Shown here piece after piece: positions 43,775 to 55,028 of a DNA stretch of 64,000 nucleotides (the stretch's first letter is position 1; each line of letters begins with the position of its first letter). Under the pieces are notes generated by a model. The model was not told the origin of the DNA, did not search any database, and worked only from the letters and a program-made list of their open reading frames with translations. The position numbers and the translations under genes are program-made. The stretch is from Rutstroemia sp. NJR-2017a BVV2. Its lineage: Eukaryota > Ascomycota > Leotiomycetes > Helotiales > Rutstroemiaceae. The stretch covers positions 992,001 through 1,056,000 of the forward strand of contig NJPS01000079.1 in NCBI GenBank assembly GCA_002946415.1, read 5' to 3'.

Positions 43775-45490
43775 CTACTCCCCTTCCCCCTCCCCCCCCT
43801 TCTCCGCCCACTCCCTCAACACATTCTTCTTAACCTTCCCCGTACTCGTCTTCGGCAACTCCCCCACCACCCTCACCTCCCTCGGCAGCATAAACCCGGC
43901 CAACATCCCCCCCTCCCTCGCCCACCTCAGCACCTCCTCCCCACTCACCCTCCCCCCCTGCCCCTCCCTCACCGTCACAAACGCCAACGGCCGTTCCCCC
44001 CACCTCTCATCCCTCACCCCCACCACCCCCGCCTCCAGGACAGCCTCATGCCTTACCAGCGCCGCCTCCAGCGCCACACTACTGATATTCTCTCCCCCAC
44101 TAATAATAATATCCTTCTGGCGATCCAGAATCTGCACGCTGCCGTCGGGATGCCAAACCGCCAGATCCCCGCTGTGCAGCGCGCCGCCGGCGAAGAGTTT
44201 CTGCGTCGCGGCTGGATCCTTGTAGTACCCTTTTGCGCAGATGTTACCGAAGAAGACGATTTCCCCAATCTCTTTTCCGTCGCGGGCGACGGGCTCCAGA
44301 CGCTCTGAGGATTGATTGGTCTTGATGATGCGGATGGGGAGGGAGGTGAGAAAACCGTGGCCTTGGCGCGCCATGCGTTTGAATTTCTCGCTGGGGTCGA
44401 GGTCCTCCCATGCGGGCATGTGGTAGCCTTTTGTGATCGGACCGTAGGTTTCTGTCATGCCGTATACATGGACGGGATGAAGATTGAGGTTTATCATTGT
44501 TTCGAAAAGATGCGCGGTTGGGGGCGATGCAGCAACAGTGACTCTTACCGGGCTTTTAAGTTTCTCTGCTTCGGCTGCGGCGCAAAGAAGTGTGTTGACT
44601 GTTGGAGCCGCGTTGAAATGGGTGATGGGGTGTTCTTTGAGAAGTTTCCATATCAACGGGTAGTCGATTTTTCGAAGACAGTAATGCGTTCCCCGTACGG
44701 CAGTAACTGCCCAAGGGAAAGTCCAGCCCATGGCATGGAACATGGGTAGTGTCCAGAGATATCCACATCTCCCTTGATGATGATTCAAGCCCGATTCGAT
44801 TATATTTCCCAACGTAGCCAAATAAGCACCACGATGCGTATACACCACACCCTTCGGATTCGCCGTTGTCCCACTCGTAAACGGAATCGCTATCATATCA
44901 TCTTCATCCTCCGACTGCGCTTGCAACCCATCCCAATCCTTTCCTCCATTCTCTCTATCGAATTCCAACCCTTCAATAACAGCACGATCAAACTCTCCCT
45001 CATCTTGATCCGTGTCCAAATCCACAATGATTCTAACCTTTGGATTCCTCCTCCTGAACCCTTCCAACAAACTCTCAAACTCCTTATCAACAATCACCGT
45101 ATCCACCTCCGCAAACTCGAAAATATAAATAACATCCTCCTCCTTCAACCGATAATTCACCCCCACATTCACACCCCCCGCCGCCGCAATCCCAAAAATA
45201 CTCTCCAAATAAGCCGGAGTATTCGGACACAAAAGTCCTATGCGCGAGAGTTTATGTTTGAGAAAATAGTACGCGAGCCCTCTTGCACGATCCGCAAACT
45301 CCTGGTAACTTCTCGCCAGCGATTGTCCATTGGCTGTAGTATGGTAGATAGCCGGAGCATCTGGCTCAATGGCTGCGGCGCGGGGAAGAAAGATGGTCGG
45401 GGAGAGTTGATGGATATGGTGTTTTGGAGCTGGTTGAGAAGGAAGGAAATGGTTTGCCAGGCTCCGGAGACGAGAGGCTGGACCAGACAT
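43775..45490 (-). CDS. AMP-binding acyl-CoA synthetase (ligase)
   Basis: A single exon. From the ATG at 45490 it encodes 571 aa; the frame is open upstream but without a better ATG. All adenylate-forming core motifs are readable in order: A3 TSGTTANPKG, A5 YGMTETYGP, A7 HSGDLAVWHPDG, A8 DRQKDIIISGGENIS, and the catalytic Lys in PKTSTGKVKK near the C-terminus. It lacks a carrier domain, so it is a free-standing ligase that activates an acid to its acyl-AMP and then acyl-CoA, as in medium-chain or plant AAE-type enzymes. The C-terminus (Gly-Glu-Gly-Glu) is not a PTS1 peroxisomal signal, so a cytosolic location is likely. The convergent P450 could act on the same or a related acid, but this is inference. 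Confidence 0.93.
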   Translation of the reverse strand: MSGPASRLRSLANHFLPSQPAPKHHIHQLSPTIFLPRAAAIEPDAPAIYHTTANGQSLARSYQEFADRARGLAYYFLKHKLSRIGLLCPNTPAYLESIFGIAAAGGVNVGVNYRLKEEDVIYIFEFAEVDTVIVDKEFESLLEGFRRRNPKVRIIVDLDTDQDEGEFDRAVIEGLEFDRENGGKDWDGLQAQSEDEDDMIAIPFTSGTTANPKGVVYTHRGAYLATLGNIIESGLNHHQGRCGYLWTLPMFHAMGWTFPWAVTAVRGTHYCLRKIDYPLIWKLLKEHPITHFNAAPTVNTLLCAAAEAEKLKSPVRVTVAASPPTAHLFETMINLNLHPVHVYGMTETYGPITKGYHMPAWEDLDPSEKFKRMARQGHGFLTSLPIRIIKTNQSSERLEPVARDGKEIGEIVFFGNICAKGYYKDPAATQKLFAGGALHSGDLAVWHPDGSVQILDRQKDIIISGGENISSVALEAALVRHEAVLEAGVVGVRDERWGERPLAFVTVREGQGGRVSGEEVLRWAREGGMLAGFMLPREVRVVGELPKTSTGKVKKNVLREWAEKGGEGEGE

Positions 45491-46642
45491 ATTGAGGATT
45501 TTGGTATGGTGCTCAAGATCTTCGTTGGAATGAGAGATCGATAATTGCGAATGTGAATGCAAGAACGTGGTGAAGCCTCTGCCCTCGTTCTCCTCTATCG
45601 AAGTAACCGTCCCGTCCAAATTCTAGCAGGGTATCGATCTTCGCTGGAATGTAAGAATCTATCCTACTACACTGTGCAGCGGTATACTCTACGAAAGAAA
45701 AAGAAGACGTCGAAAACAGAAGAGAGGTGAATCCAGTGTAGAAGTACAAGCAAGCAAAATCGTACAGTTTTCAAACACAGACACGAAGCCAGCCAGCTAA
45801 AAGATCTAGCTTCGTGAACCTAAGTAAAGCTCCGGGAAGCGGAGGTGTGTCTTACCCCACAGACCAACCCAGCCTCGGTAATTCCCCGCCCCGCTCGTAT
45901 ACCGGGGAACTAGGAACGCGACCGATGGTACGGAAATGCACTGTGATGAAATAATTCTTCAATCCGTACTTCAAGATCCAGGATATCCGTGCTAGAGTCG
46001 CGAGTTTCTATTCCGACATTCGTTCCAATCTCAAAAATAGGTATCTCCAGACATATAAAAAGACACAAAGGCGACGTTCAGAAACTCTCCAGGAAGAACA
46101 TCGACAGTGGCAGTCTCAAAAGGCATACGATGACGCTCCATACAACGGACACCTCCCGCCCATAATCTATACATTCCGCTGCTCTTGTAGAATCCCTATC
46201 ATTGTGAAGTTATATACTTGGTGTAAAAAAGGACGCCCAATTAGCCATGTCACCAAATTACCAATATTTGCTCGTAGACCAATCCTCATTGATGCGTTCT
46301 ATAGAATGGATATCATTATTATTTTCACAATTCCACATCCAATCCACAACACCCAACGCAATGCATTCATCTCTTTGTTCTTACTGAAGGCTTTTCATTT
46401 TGCTATGAACTGCATGCAAGACGAAGCAATACACCACAGAGTTCCTTGCTCTATCAGACTCAATTCCGTTGTAGCATTTTCCCAATGTCGTGTATGGTAA
46501 CTGAATACCAGGCCCTGAGATCTACCCATTACAGGTTGAACAAAGCATTGACGTTGATATTGTCGAAAAGAAGAAACCGTTAAAACAACCCGATCCATCC
46601 ACCCAGCAGCGCAAAATCACATCAAATAAGAATCAAAAAACT
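45491..46642. other. Intergenic region
   Basis: No supported gene. It contains the promoter of the acyl-CoA synthetase and the 3' UTR of the ribosomal protein gene. Confidence 0.6.
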
Positions 46643-47671
46643 CTAGTAGCCAAGAGCAGCCAACTCAGTCTTTGTCTTATCATCGATCTTCGCACTCTTC
46701 TTGGCTTCAGAAAGTTGTCTTTGTGCGGCCTTCTTGCGTTCGTAGTATGCTGCGCTCTTAACCTTTCTTCTCTCCTCAAGTCTGCAACCAATGGTATCAG
46801 TATCAAGTTCTCGGAAAATCCCGACCCAAAAGTGCTTTACTAACCTAGCAACAACATCTTGGTACTTCCAGCCGACCTCGTGGCTCAATCGGCCAACAGT
46901 GCAGTATTTTCGGCCAGGCTTCAATCTCAACACTCTCAGAGCTTGAGGAACGACAACGCGCTTGACTTTGTCGTATGGTGCTGGGACACCCTCGAAAACC
47001 TTAAGTCTCTCCATGGCGGCGGCACCACGGGCGGTCTTGTGAGGAATCATTCCGCGGACGGTCTTGTAGAAGATTCTGGATGGGGCACGGAAATGGAAAG
47101 GACCTATTATGAATGAGTCAGGCGAATTCGATTTGCAGAGTGCGGAGAATCGCAATTGGCGACTGCTGGTGATTTCTTACCTCCTCGGGTTGGGTTGTAT
47201 CTGGTCATCTTTCGAAGGTAGGCATGGTACTTCACTGTAATCGTAATCCAGTCAGCGTCCATCATTTACCAACTGTGCCCTCCCACAATCGCATCATATC
47301 CATCATCGTCATCCTCAAGCCCCCATCGCGATTCAAGAAAAGGTGTAGACATACGCTTCGCACGGAAGAACTCCCCGGAGATGTTCAAGTCCTCACATCG
47401 TACAACGACGATCTTCTGGCCGTTGAGCAACTGCTTTGCAACAGTGCTTGCTAACCGACCAAGAAGGTGACCCTTGGCATCGATCGTGATCTAATAGAAT
47501 AACACCAGTATCAGCAATCCATTTCCTACTACAATCCAATCCAGTCGCCGTGTTTCCCAGAAGGAATCCAAAAGCCTCCTCCTCGTTTCTCGTCGTCGCA
47601 AATTTGAAATTGGTTCCGGGAATTTGATGGGAGTGGGATTGAGCACTTACGACTGGCTCGAAGGTCGACAT
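46643..47671 (-). CDS. RPL16: 60S ribosomal protein uL13 (L13A/L16)
   Basis: Five exons on the minus strand: 47671-47651, 47490-47355, 47234-47181, 47103-46845 and 46781-46643, giving 202 aa, the expected size. Introns are 160, 120, 77 and 63 nt; every junction is in phase. The protein is unmistakable: [12 protein letters not shown] near the N-terminus, [20 protein letters not shown], then [30 protein letters not shown] and a basic helical tail rich in Lys/Ala. It is a structural protein of the large cytosolic subunit. The seven-codon first exon (Met-Ser-Thr-Phe-Glu-Pro-Val) and the largest introns at the 5' end are typical for ribosomal protein genes of filamentous fungi. Confidence 0.97.
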
Positions 47672-48751
47672 CCTGTCCTGTAGAGAAAATTGTTAGAGAG
47701 GTGATTCCGAATTGTATGATGGCTTGAATTCCTCTACCTTCGTTATTTTGGTGGGCGGGGGTTGTCGTGTTTGTCGTTTGGTCGTTACTTCGAAAATCGC
47801 GAAGCAGATACTCGTTAATTGTTCAAGGTGGACTTAGACACCTACGCTAAATTTTAGCCGAGTCCCAGGGCTAACAAACCCTTCAATCATGGAAATTGGA
47901 AAGAATTATATTAGAATCAACAGCGAAGATGGTCAAAAGAGCAATAATTATTTTGGATAATTTCTCTGCTGCAATTTCGCTGCCATGTTCTTGATTTTCT
48001 ACCTAATTCTACTCATTGCGTGGTTGTTGAAGTCTTGAATGCAAAGTACGCCGCGTTTATGTTGCCGTTTTGGCGGCTATGAAAATTTTCACGCCCTTGC
48101 CTTCTTCGACCTCACCATCTGTGAGAGCGTGATTTATAATTTTGCAGAGGCTGGAATTAAGCTATCTACTGACGATAGTAGCCAAATGATTAGTATCTTA
48201 AAATCAGTCGCTACGCTGCTCTCCGAAGGAAATCTCGTTCAGCAACGACCAGAAGGAATAGCTTAAAAGTGACCATCTGCGTATCCGCAGTGCGCGACGA
48301 CCAAGAGGGACATAACATTGAACGCGGTCAGCGAGCCGCTGTACAAGAATCCAGCTTCCATTCTTCTGACCTCTATACAGACCGTGTAAGAAATAATGGC
48401 ATATGCTTTGCCTTTCCAACGTATCAAGGTGCTACACACACCAAAGACCACCCCTTTCGACCATGAATGCTTACCCCCCACGATGCCACAACATCAATGC
48501 TCATTCCTACAACCCGCAAACTCCCATACAACAGCACAAGATCAAATTCCCATAGCCTGTCTATTAAAAAAGAAACGCCATGCCTAAGTCCACGAGTCGT
48601 AACCACAACTTCTTCCTAGAAGTGGAGAATTGATAAACATACATAGCAAATGCATGACGCAAGTAAACGCATTCCCCGCAGACCCGAGTTATCTTCCATG
48701 TTGTGTCTGAAAAGAAGACCACTTTGCGGGCACATCTGCAGTGCGAAGTAC
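47672..48751. other. Intergenic region with uL13 promoter
   Basis: The first 150 bases upstream of the ribosomal gene should hold its promoter. Nothing else is supported; frames of up to 75 codons lack features. Confidence 0.55.
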
Positions 48752-49876
48752 TTAGGATGCTGTGGGCATCGTTGCGTCAAGATCATTCAACATGTTTTGA
48801 GTCTCCCGGACCAATGCCTTTCGCCTTTCCCTTGCCGATGGATCTCCCTCGGTTTCTACGGCATCTAATTTCAATAGCACTTCATTCATAATCGTCTCAC
48901 TCAACTTCTTATGTTCGAAATCCTTCTTCTTCGTTTCTTCGGGAGGGTTTGCAATGAATGATTCGCACAGTGGTAAAATCTTGGTGTGGAAGTGATCCGA
49001 GATAACCTGAAGCTTGTCGATCGGGGTAGTTGGAGTGGGAGGAACTGGCGACGCAGTGCGTGCTGGGGAAGGTTGTTCATCCGTTGGCTTTAGGTTTTGC
49101 GAGCTCTTCTTCTTTCCCTTCTTCTTCGATTTGCGGAATCTCTTCTTCTTCCCCGATATCTCCTGGGCTTCCTCGCTGTCGTCACCCGAATCATCGCTGC
49201 CATTGGCGGCATCCCCAACAATACAGAGAATCTCCGATTGATTCTTCAACCCGTAATCGCGACAAAGAGTGTTGTCGTCCTTCAATTGTTGTCCCTTGTA
49301 TAGCAACTTCAATCTCTTCCAATTCGGCACATCCATCAAAGCCGCAGCCCTCTTCCTGACATCACTCACTTGTAATTTCCCATCTCCAATACTGTAAGCG
49401 GGGAATTTGACTGGATACGTAATGCCCTTATTCTTCACCAGTAGAACATCATCTTCCTCTTGCATAGAAGGGGGCGGTCTGGTATAGGGATCATAAGTTC
49501 TCCTAGGTTCCTGCAGATCCTCACTGGTTATATATGAGTAATCCTCCGCGCGCACTTCCGGCGGATGTGATCGGCTCGAAAAGGGACTCAAACGCGAAGC
49601 GCCTCCACTCCAAAAATTGCTGCCCCAACGACTCATCGAGACAGCTGCCGCAAGGATGACGAATGCACTACCGGCGAGTGCAGTAGGGGGGACTTGATCG
49701 ATGTGCGTGTATTTAGCCGCTGATTCGAGATATGCCTGAGCGGGTTCGGGAAGCTGAGAGTAAACGGATTGGAGATGGTGGACAGTGGTATCGAGATAGC
49801 TTTGAAGAGAGTCAGGAAGACGCTGAATGGCAGAAGACAGAGTGGCACCTTGCGAGTGCAGAGCGCGGGAAGCCAC
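48752..49876 (-). CDS. BAG-domain Hsp70 nucleotide-exchange factor with ubiquitin-like domain
   Basis: A single long frame of 374 codons. Order: N-terminal helical segment, one hydrophobic membrane segment at about 62-82 ([20 protein letters not shown]), a ubiquitin-like domain at about 143-220 ([13 protein letters not shown] is the classic ubiquitin-fold turn), a basic nuclear-signal-like stretch ([15 protein letters not shown]), a Pro/Thr linker, and a C-terminal BAG helical bundle from about 285. BAG proteins release ADP from Hsp70. The domain order matches fungal Bag1/Snl1-like proteins, with an anchor at the membrane. The frame's first start-like codon is GTG, not ATG, and there is no in-frame ATG before residue 82 and a stop just upstream. 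The real start is therefore either a short upstream exon joined at CCAAG or a GTG in a very good context. Confidence 0.85.
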   Translation of the reverse strand: MASRALHSQGATLSSAIQRLPDSLQSYLDTTVHHLQSVYSQLPEPAQAYLESAAKYTHIDQVPPTALAGSAFVILAAAVSMSRWGSNFWSGGASRLSPFSSRSHPPEVRAEDYSYITSEDLQEPRRTYDPYTRPPPSMQEEDDVLLVKNKGITYPVKFPAYSIGDGKLQVSDVRKRAAALMDVPNWKRLKLLYKGQQLKDDNTLCRDYGLKNQSEILCIVGDAANGSDDSGDDSEEAQEISGKKKRFRKSKKKGKKKSSQNLKPTDEQPSPARTASPVPPTPTTPIDKLQVISDHFHTKILPLCESFIANPPEETKKKDFEHKKLSETIMNEVLLKLDAVETEGDPSARERRKALVRETQNMLNDLDATMPTAS

Positions 49877-50919
49877 CTTGGCTGATTTTTATCTAGTCCT
49901 CTGGAGGGGACTCTTCACTTGTACTCTTCTTGGCTTTGTGACGGTCTTGTATTGATACTAGCTACGAATGTAGCTTTTCCAATGAAATAATGTGGGATGG
50001 TACCGGTGCGGTAGGGTTTAGAAGGTGGGGTGAATTGATTTCGTATGTCGGTCAATCAGTCGATCGATGGTGGTGGAGCTGACGATCCTTTCGAGTGGTC
50101 ATGCGATGTCAGGATAGCAAGCAGATATTAATGTCCACAGTCCTCGCGGTGAAGATCCGTATGGAAAGACAGAGGATTCAAAAAGATGTTCCAGGTTTGG
50201 ACGCGGTAAGGCCAGCTAGCGAGCCACACGTCGTACAGTAAGACCAGGTTTAGAAGTGGTTGGGGGCCGAAGTTAGTCCAGAATGTCCTCGAAGGGCCGT
50301 GGCACTACGGCAAGGGAAAGTACTTTGTATAGAGATTCTTCTTCTGACTGTGCTACAAAACGGTTTACGAAAATTTATATTGATCTCCCGAAATGCTTAC
50401 CACGAATTACCAAGAAAGGAGCTTCCTGCAGACACACAGCACGTTTCATAACTACATAACTACATGAATTATCCTCCTTATTATCCTCCTTATGCAGCAC
50501 ATCAATGCATAACTCACAATAAAAGCATCAACCAATCAAACGCCTCCCCAGTCCCCAGTTCCGAGTCCACCAAGTCATCTTTGTCATCACCCTCCCTCCT
50601 TCCCAGTGACGCCATATCCAGACCCCGCCACGCATTGCTAAGCACAAATCACCTTCACTCCCGAGCCCAAAATCGAGAAGCATCTTCCTTACCAAGCCTC
50701 ACATCAAATCAGATCAACTCCGTGCAACTACTATTCCAAATCATACATCCACCCACCACATAAATACAACCCATCCCCAAGTCCACTTCCCATCACCCAA
50801 ACACATCCACACATCCACATCAGTAGACTTTCCCTCCCAAAGTCTACCCCCCATCCCAATCGCCCACCATTAGTTTCCTACGCCGTTTCTTCACCACCAC
50901 CGCCATCAACCCCGCCAGG
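49877..50919. other. Divergent promoter region of BAG and glutaredoxin genes
   Basis: No gene supported, apart from a possible short first exon of the BAG gene. The 450 bases before the glutaredoxin start are C/A-rich, as in strong fungal promoters. Confidence 0.55.
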
Positions 50920-51418
50920 ATGTCGGCTGCTCAGACGAAAGCTGAGGATATTATTTCCAACAATGCTGTTGGTATGTTCTTCTCCCTCTCTATTATGACT
51001 CGGAGTGGCGGAAGTTAGTGAATAGTGCTAATTCATATCCACACAGCCGTATTCAGCAAATCCTACTGCCCGTACTGTAAAGCTACCAAGGCGCTTTTGA
51101 GCTCCATGGATGCGAAGTTTTATGCGATTGAGTTGGATCAAGTTGGTATGTCTGTTCATTTGCCCCATCTACCCCATCATCTCCTCCTCATTACCCCTCC
51201 CCTCATCTCCCCCCTCCCCCTTCATCACACACAACAACTAACCCCCACCAGACGACGGCTCCGATATCCAAGCCTACCTCAAAGAAAAAACCAACCAAAG
51301 TTCCGTCCCCAACATCTTCATCAACAAGGAGCACATTGGCGGAAACTCGGATATCCAGGCGATTGATAAGGACGAGTTGAAGACTAAGTTGAAGGAGTTG
51401 AATGTTATTGAGGCTTAG
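50920..51418 (+). CDS. Dithiol glutaredoxin
   Basis: Three exons: 50920-50971, 51047-51145 and 51252-51418 (105 aa, standard for a small cytosolic glutaredoxin). Introns of 75 and 106 nt have GTATGT donors. The active site CPYC sits at residues 25-28 in [14 protein letters not shown]. The glutathione-binding Ser-Val-Pro-Asn-Ile-Phe-Ile loop with its cis-Pro, and HIGGNSDI near the C-terminus, are both present. It reduces protein disulphides and glutathione mixed disulphides with GSH. There is no targeting sequence, so it should be cytosolic, the counterpart of yeast Grx1/Grx2. Confidence 0.95.
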
Positions 51419-51890
51419 GTTAGATTCATTTATGAATGCGGGACTAAAGCAGTGGAGGAATGGAAATCTTTTTTTGGAGGGGGAGAAATTGAGAATAGAG
51501 AGCTGATGATGAATGATGAATTAAAGCAGTAGAGATTGGTAGTTTACTACGGGAGAACACAATAAATACAATTCCTATGATATGCTGAAGTTGTTGTCTG
51601 GTTATGTATGCTGCTGTGAGTGGATGTGAGCCGTGCATGCGAATATGATACATTGAGGAGTCTAGTTATGTTTTTTGTCCTATTTCCCGTAGTCCCTTTT
51701 TCCCTGCCGTTTCTTTATACATCTACTTCACCATCCATTCTCTCTTCCTTATCCATATAGACGGATACTTCACCATACTATACAATACCCCCTTCATATC
51801 CATATAAACAAACACCTTCCCTCAAACTCGATCATCCCCTCCTGATTCATATAACAAACACCTCGTCTTACCCCAGCATACCACCGCAAC
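51419..51890. other. Convergent 3' region of glutaredoxin and AIM18 genes
   Basis: No gene. It is the shared 3' space of two converging genes, AT/CT-rich. Confidence 0.6.
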
Positions 51891-53141
51891 CTAAACATGC
51901 ACCTGTGCCGCCACTGTCCCCACCGGCCTCTCCACAAACTCCATCACCCCCTCCACCACACTCTTCCTCGCCTCCTCACTACTCACCGTCTTCCCCGCCA
52001 AATACCCCAACCAAATACTCCTTGCCACCCTCTCATCCCCAACCACCCCCAATCTCCTTCTCCTATTCCCTGCAACCATCCCATTCTCTGCAACCATCCC
52101 ATTCCCCTCACCCATACCCATCCCACCCGCCCCCGCCCCCTCAACCCACACCTCCAACCCGCCCTTCCCCTCCCTCACCAAAACCAGCTCCCTCCCCCTC
52201 GGCACCGACCCCCTCTCAAACACCCTCTTAAACTCCCCCACCGCCCCCGCAAACCCCTCATCCCCATACCCCACCCTATCCCTCTGCGCCCTCGCCGTCA
52301 GCCCCCTCACCCACGCATCTCTCAGATGCCCAAAATCCGTATTCCTCGTCGGCACAATGCGCACCAGCGTCCTTGCCCCACTCTCCTTCAACACCGCGCT
52401 CCAGAGCGCTTCCCCTTTCTCCGGATCGTACAGTTCCGCGCGCAGTTTATCTTTTTCCCCCGCCACGAGCGTGGATGCGCCGTCCCCGGCTATGTGGTGG
52501 ATTAGAGATGCTTGGAAGGAGGAGATGTCTGCGGTTGCGATGTACAGGCCGACGACGTAGACTTGGATGGAGAGGAACGAGACGGTGCGGATGCCGAGCC
52601 CGAGGAGCTGGTATTCTTCTGGAGGATGGGCGCGCTCGGGGAAGAGGAGGTGTCGTGGGAAGAAGGGGACGGTGCTGGTGCCTGTGGGGACGGGCTCTTG
52701 GGTTTGCGGCTGGGAGGTGCTGGGTGGTGCGACGATTATCGGTTGCGGGATGTCGAGCAGGGAGGTGCTGTTGTGGGGGTTGTCGGGGCTGTTGGGAGGG
52801 CTGTCGAGTTTTTGCTGTGGAGGGGAGAGGTCGATTGCGGTGGCCGTGAAGTAGATGGCGACCATGCCAAGGAGGAATCCAGTCGCGGAGTAGTATGTGC
52901 GGCGGTTTTTCTCGGCCTGTTGTTGGGCTTCGAGACGGTGCAGGGAGATGCGACGGAGGGTTTCTTCCGAGGGGCCCGAGGGGTCGGAGGGGTCGGAGGG
53001 CGTGTGTTTATTGGTTAGAGGACGCTGAAGGGAGGGGAGGGAGAGGGCGAGTTTGCTGCATGGTAGGCGGGCGGGGGAGAGGGGTAGGAGGGGGGTGCGT
53101 ATCTGCCGGATTGTGCGGGTGGTGCGGGGGAGGAAAGACAT
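51891..53141 (-). CDS. AIM18: AIM18-like mitochondrial protein with chalcone-isomerase fold
   Basis: One exon, 416 aa, ATG at 53141. The N-terminus is Arg/Ser/Leu-rich without acids (MSFLPRTTRTIRQIR), a typical mitochondrial presequence. A membrane helix lies at about 84-104, then a Pro/Ser-rich linker. From about 170 comes the chalcone-isomerase-like domain of the AIM18/FMP22 family: LLGLGIRTVSFLSIQVYVVGLYIA is the diagnostic first strands, then RIVPTRNTDFGHLRDAWVRGL, Phe-Lys-Arg-Val-Phe and a final Arg-Ser-Ile-Trp-Leu-Gly-Tyr-Leu-Ala-Gly-Lys-Thr-Val-Ser-Ser segment. Yeast AIM18 affects mitochondrial inheritance and its inner-membrane role is unclear. An unusual insertion of Gly/Met/Asn-rich repeats (NGMVAENGMVAGN) interrupts the C-terminal part of the domain. 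Confidence 0.92.
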   Translation of the reverse strand: MSFLPRTTRTIRQIRTPLLPLSPARLPCSKLALSLPSLQRPLTNKHTPSDPSDPSGPSEETLRRISLHRLEAQQQAEKNRRTYYSATGFLLGMVAIYFTATAIDLSPPQQKLDSPPNSPDNPHNSTSLLDIPQPIIVAPPSTSQPQTQEPVPTGTSTVPFFPRHLLFPERAHPPEEYQLLGLGIRTVSFLSIQVYVVGLYIATADISSFQASLIHHIAGDGASTLVAGEKDKLRAELYDPEKGEALWSAVLKESGARTLVRIVPTRNTDFGHLRDAWVRGLTARAQRDRVGYGDEGFAGAVGEFKRVFERGSVPRGRELVLVREGKGGLEVWVEGAGAGGMGMGEGNGMVAENGMVAGNRRRRLGVVGDERVARSIWLGYLAGKTVSSEEARKSVVEGVMEFVERPVGTVAAQVHV

Positions 53142-55028
53142 TTTTGATTGGAATTGATGTCAATTTGTTTGTGCTGAGGGGTAGGAGGTGAGGGGTTGCG
53201 CAGTTAGAAGAAAGAACGAAATTTTGAAGAAGTTCGGAATGGTCTGATTTGATATGATGCAGCTCGCGTAGTGTAGCTTCGAGGGTTCTTAGTGAAACCT
53301 GGGGAAGAGCTACCGGGAATAACTTACTGCAAATGATCAATTGGCTGTCTACACAAGGATCTCGTTAAGTTTCGTAAAGTTGTATGTGCTGTATTAGATT
53401 TGCCTTAGAAAGAGTGTTTCCATGATGAAGATAAGTTACAGAATGCTTGTTCTGAATTCTATACTATACAGACACAGTACTTCACCAAGTAGAAATCTAG
53501 CCCTCCCAACCCTCATTCACAGTAACAAACCCCATTGTCTTCATCCACACAAAGCAACAACACAAAACCCAAGTAACCCCTCGCCCTACTTGTGCGACAT
53601 CATTACGACGCCCCTCCCTCTCGAGTCGGCGATGTCGGCAATGCGATCTCCGTCTGTCACACGAACTCTGGAAGGCGCATGCACAGTGCACACCAGATGC
53701 CCGATGTGATGTCGCAGCTTATTCGTCGGCCTATTTTTAGAGAATCGTGTACAGTAATGTTGATAGGGCAGAGACGAGATGCGATGCGATGCAGCTTATT
53801 GCTTTTTTTTGGTCACACTTTTCTCGGGCGTGGGCGGCGGTGGGAGATGGTGGGTTCGGGATTGGGGGCTGTTGGTGAGGAGGAGGGGTGAGAAGGAGGG
53901 GTGAGAAGGGGTGAGAAGGAGGTTTGTGATGATGGGTATGTATGGGAGCGAGGTGAATGTTTTGTTGGGGATTGAAGTGATATATGAGGTTCTGTATAGA
54001 TGTTCTATGAAGATATTGTATGAAGATGTTCCATATAGGTATTCTATAACCAAGACCTTTAATGTTCTGTTTTGGGAATATTTGTCACTCTTGCAAGCAG
54101 AGGAAAAGTGTAAAAGCCCGGTTTGGGTTACGCAGGGCAAAGGCAACCAATAAAGTCAACTTCCACATCCTCACAGCATCCTAACAGCCACGAGGAGGAA
54201 TTTTCATGAGCCTAGATAGGAGGATAGGAGGATAGGAGGATACGTACTATATAGGAGTATGGCAGCACAATTCTGACCCTGCACAACGCTGTACACAAGA
54301 TCACCTACACCAACACAACCATTACGAAAGTACCACCCAGTGAATCCCAGCTGGGCTCCTGGGCTCCTGGACTCCTGGACCTCTGATTGCTCCGAACGGA
54401 AACAGCAAATCTAGAGCAAGACAACTAACCAACTTTCCGATCCTGCAAGCAAAAGAAAAACGGAACGAAAAAGAAAAAAGAGTTCTTTTGTTCTCCTCCT
54501 CTGGATACGAGCATTATCAATCTGCAAAGACTAAACCCGACACGTCAACACGTCACCACATCTTTGTTTCCACTTCCTCATCAACAACTGTGCACCACTG
54601 CAAACCTCAATTCTGCGACGGCGAAAAGGCCCAGGCGCAACACAAACCACTGTACGGGAACGGCTACGTACGGCCACTTGCTGTTTAAGCATCGCATCTG
54701 GAAACCCTGGGGAAAATCTCAAATCCCGCACGCGAGGCTGAGCCAGAAATCCACATAACTATAACCCCCTTGATCCCGTCCATTCGCCTTAGGTATTACA
54801 ATCCTAATCCAACGGTCGGGGATCGTGTCAGACAAAAGTCCTGCACGCAAAGCATTCAAGGAAGCACATAATCGTCGCTTCCGGGATCTAAGATCGTGCT
54901 CCATTCTCAACAAGTCAAAAGTCAACTCTATTTCTGGTCATCATCATCATCATCACTACTCCATCATTTCAACATTCCATCATTCCCATCATCTTCATCA
55001 TCGTCGCTTCCTCCCAAAACTATCCACC
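53142..55028. other. Promoter and leader region of GRR1
   Basis: Nothing gene-like is supported. The last 600 bases look like a long leader (CATCATCAT runs, CT-rich). Several short tandem repeats occur: GAGAAGG-type near 53875-53921, an 8-bp GATAGGAG array at 54215-54242, and CTCCTGG units near 54353-54380. Confidence 0.55.
54215..54242. repeat. Tandem GATAGGAG repeat
   Basis: Three perfect 8-bp copies and a partial fourth, in the long GRR1 upstream region. Confidence 0.92.

Noticed and set aside
14136..45490. A full secondary-metabolite cluster or a defence system
   Set aside because: No PKS, NRPS, terpene synthase, NLR or nuclease core gene is present; the enzymes are dispersed among unrelated genes.
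44774..45544. 256-codon plus-strand frame opposite the acyl-CoA synthetase
   Set aside because: Antisense shadow of a gene with all catalytic motifs on the minus strand.
47235..47354. Possible C/D snoRNA in the 120-nt intron 2 of the uL13 gene
   Set aside because: GATGATGG and CTGA boxes are present but none is a full RUGAUGA box, and terminal-stem pairing is not visible; too weak to annotate.
51897..53191. Several Pro/His- and Gly/Cys-rich plus-strand frames opposite AIM18
   Set aside because: Antisense shadows of a GC-rich real exon.
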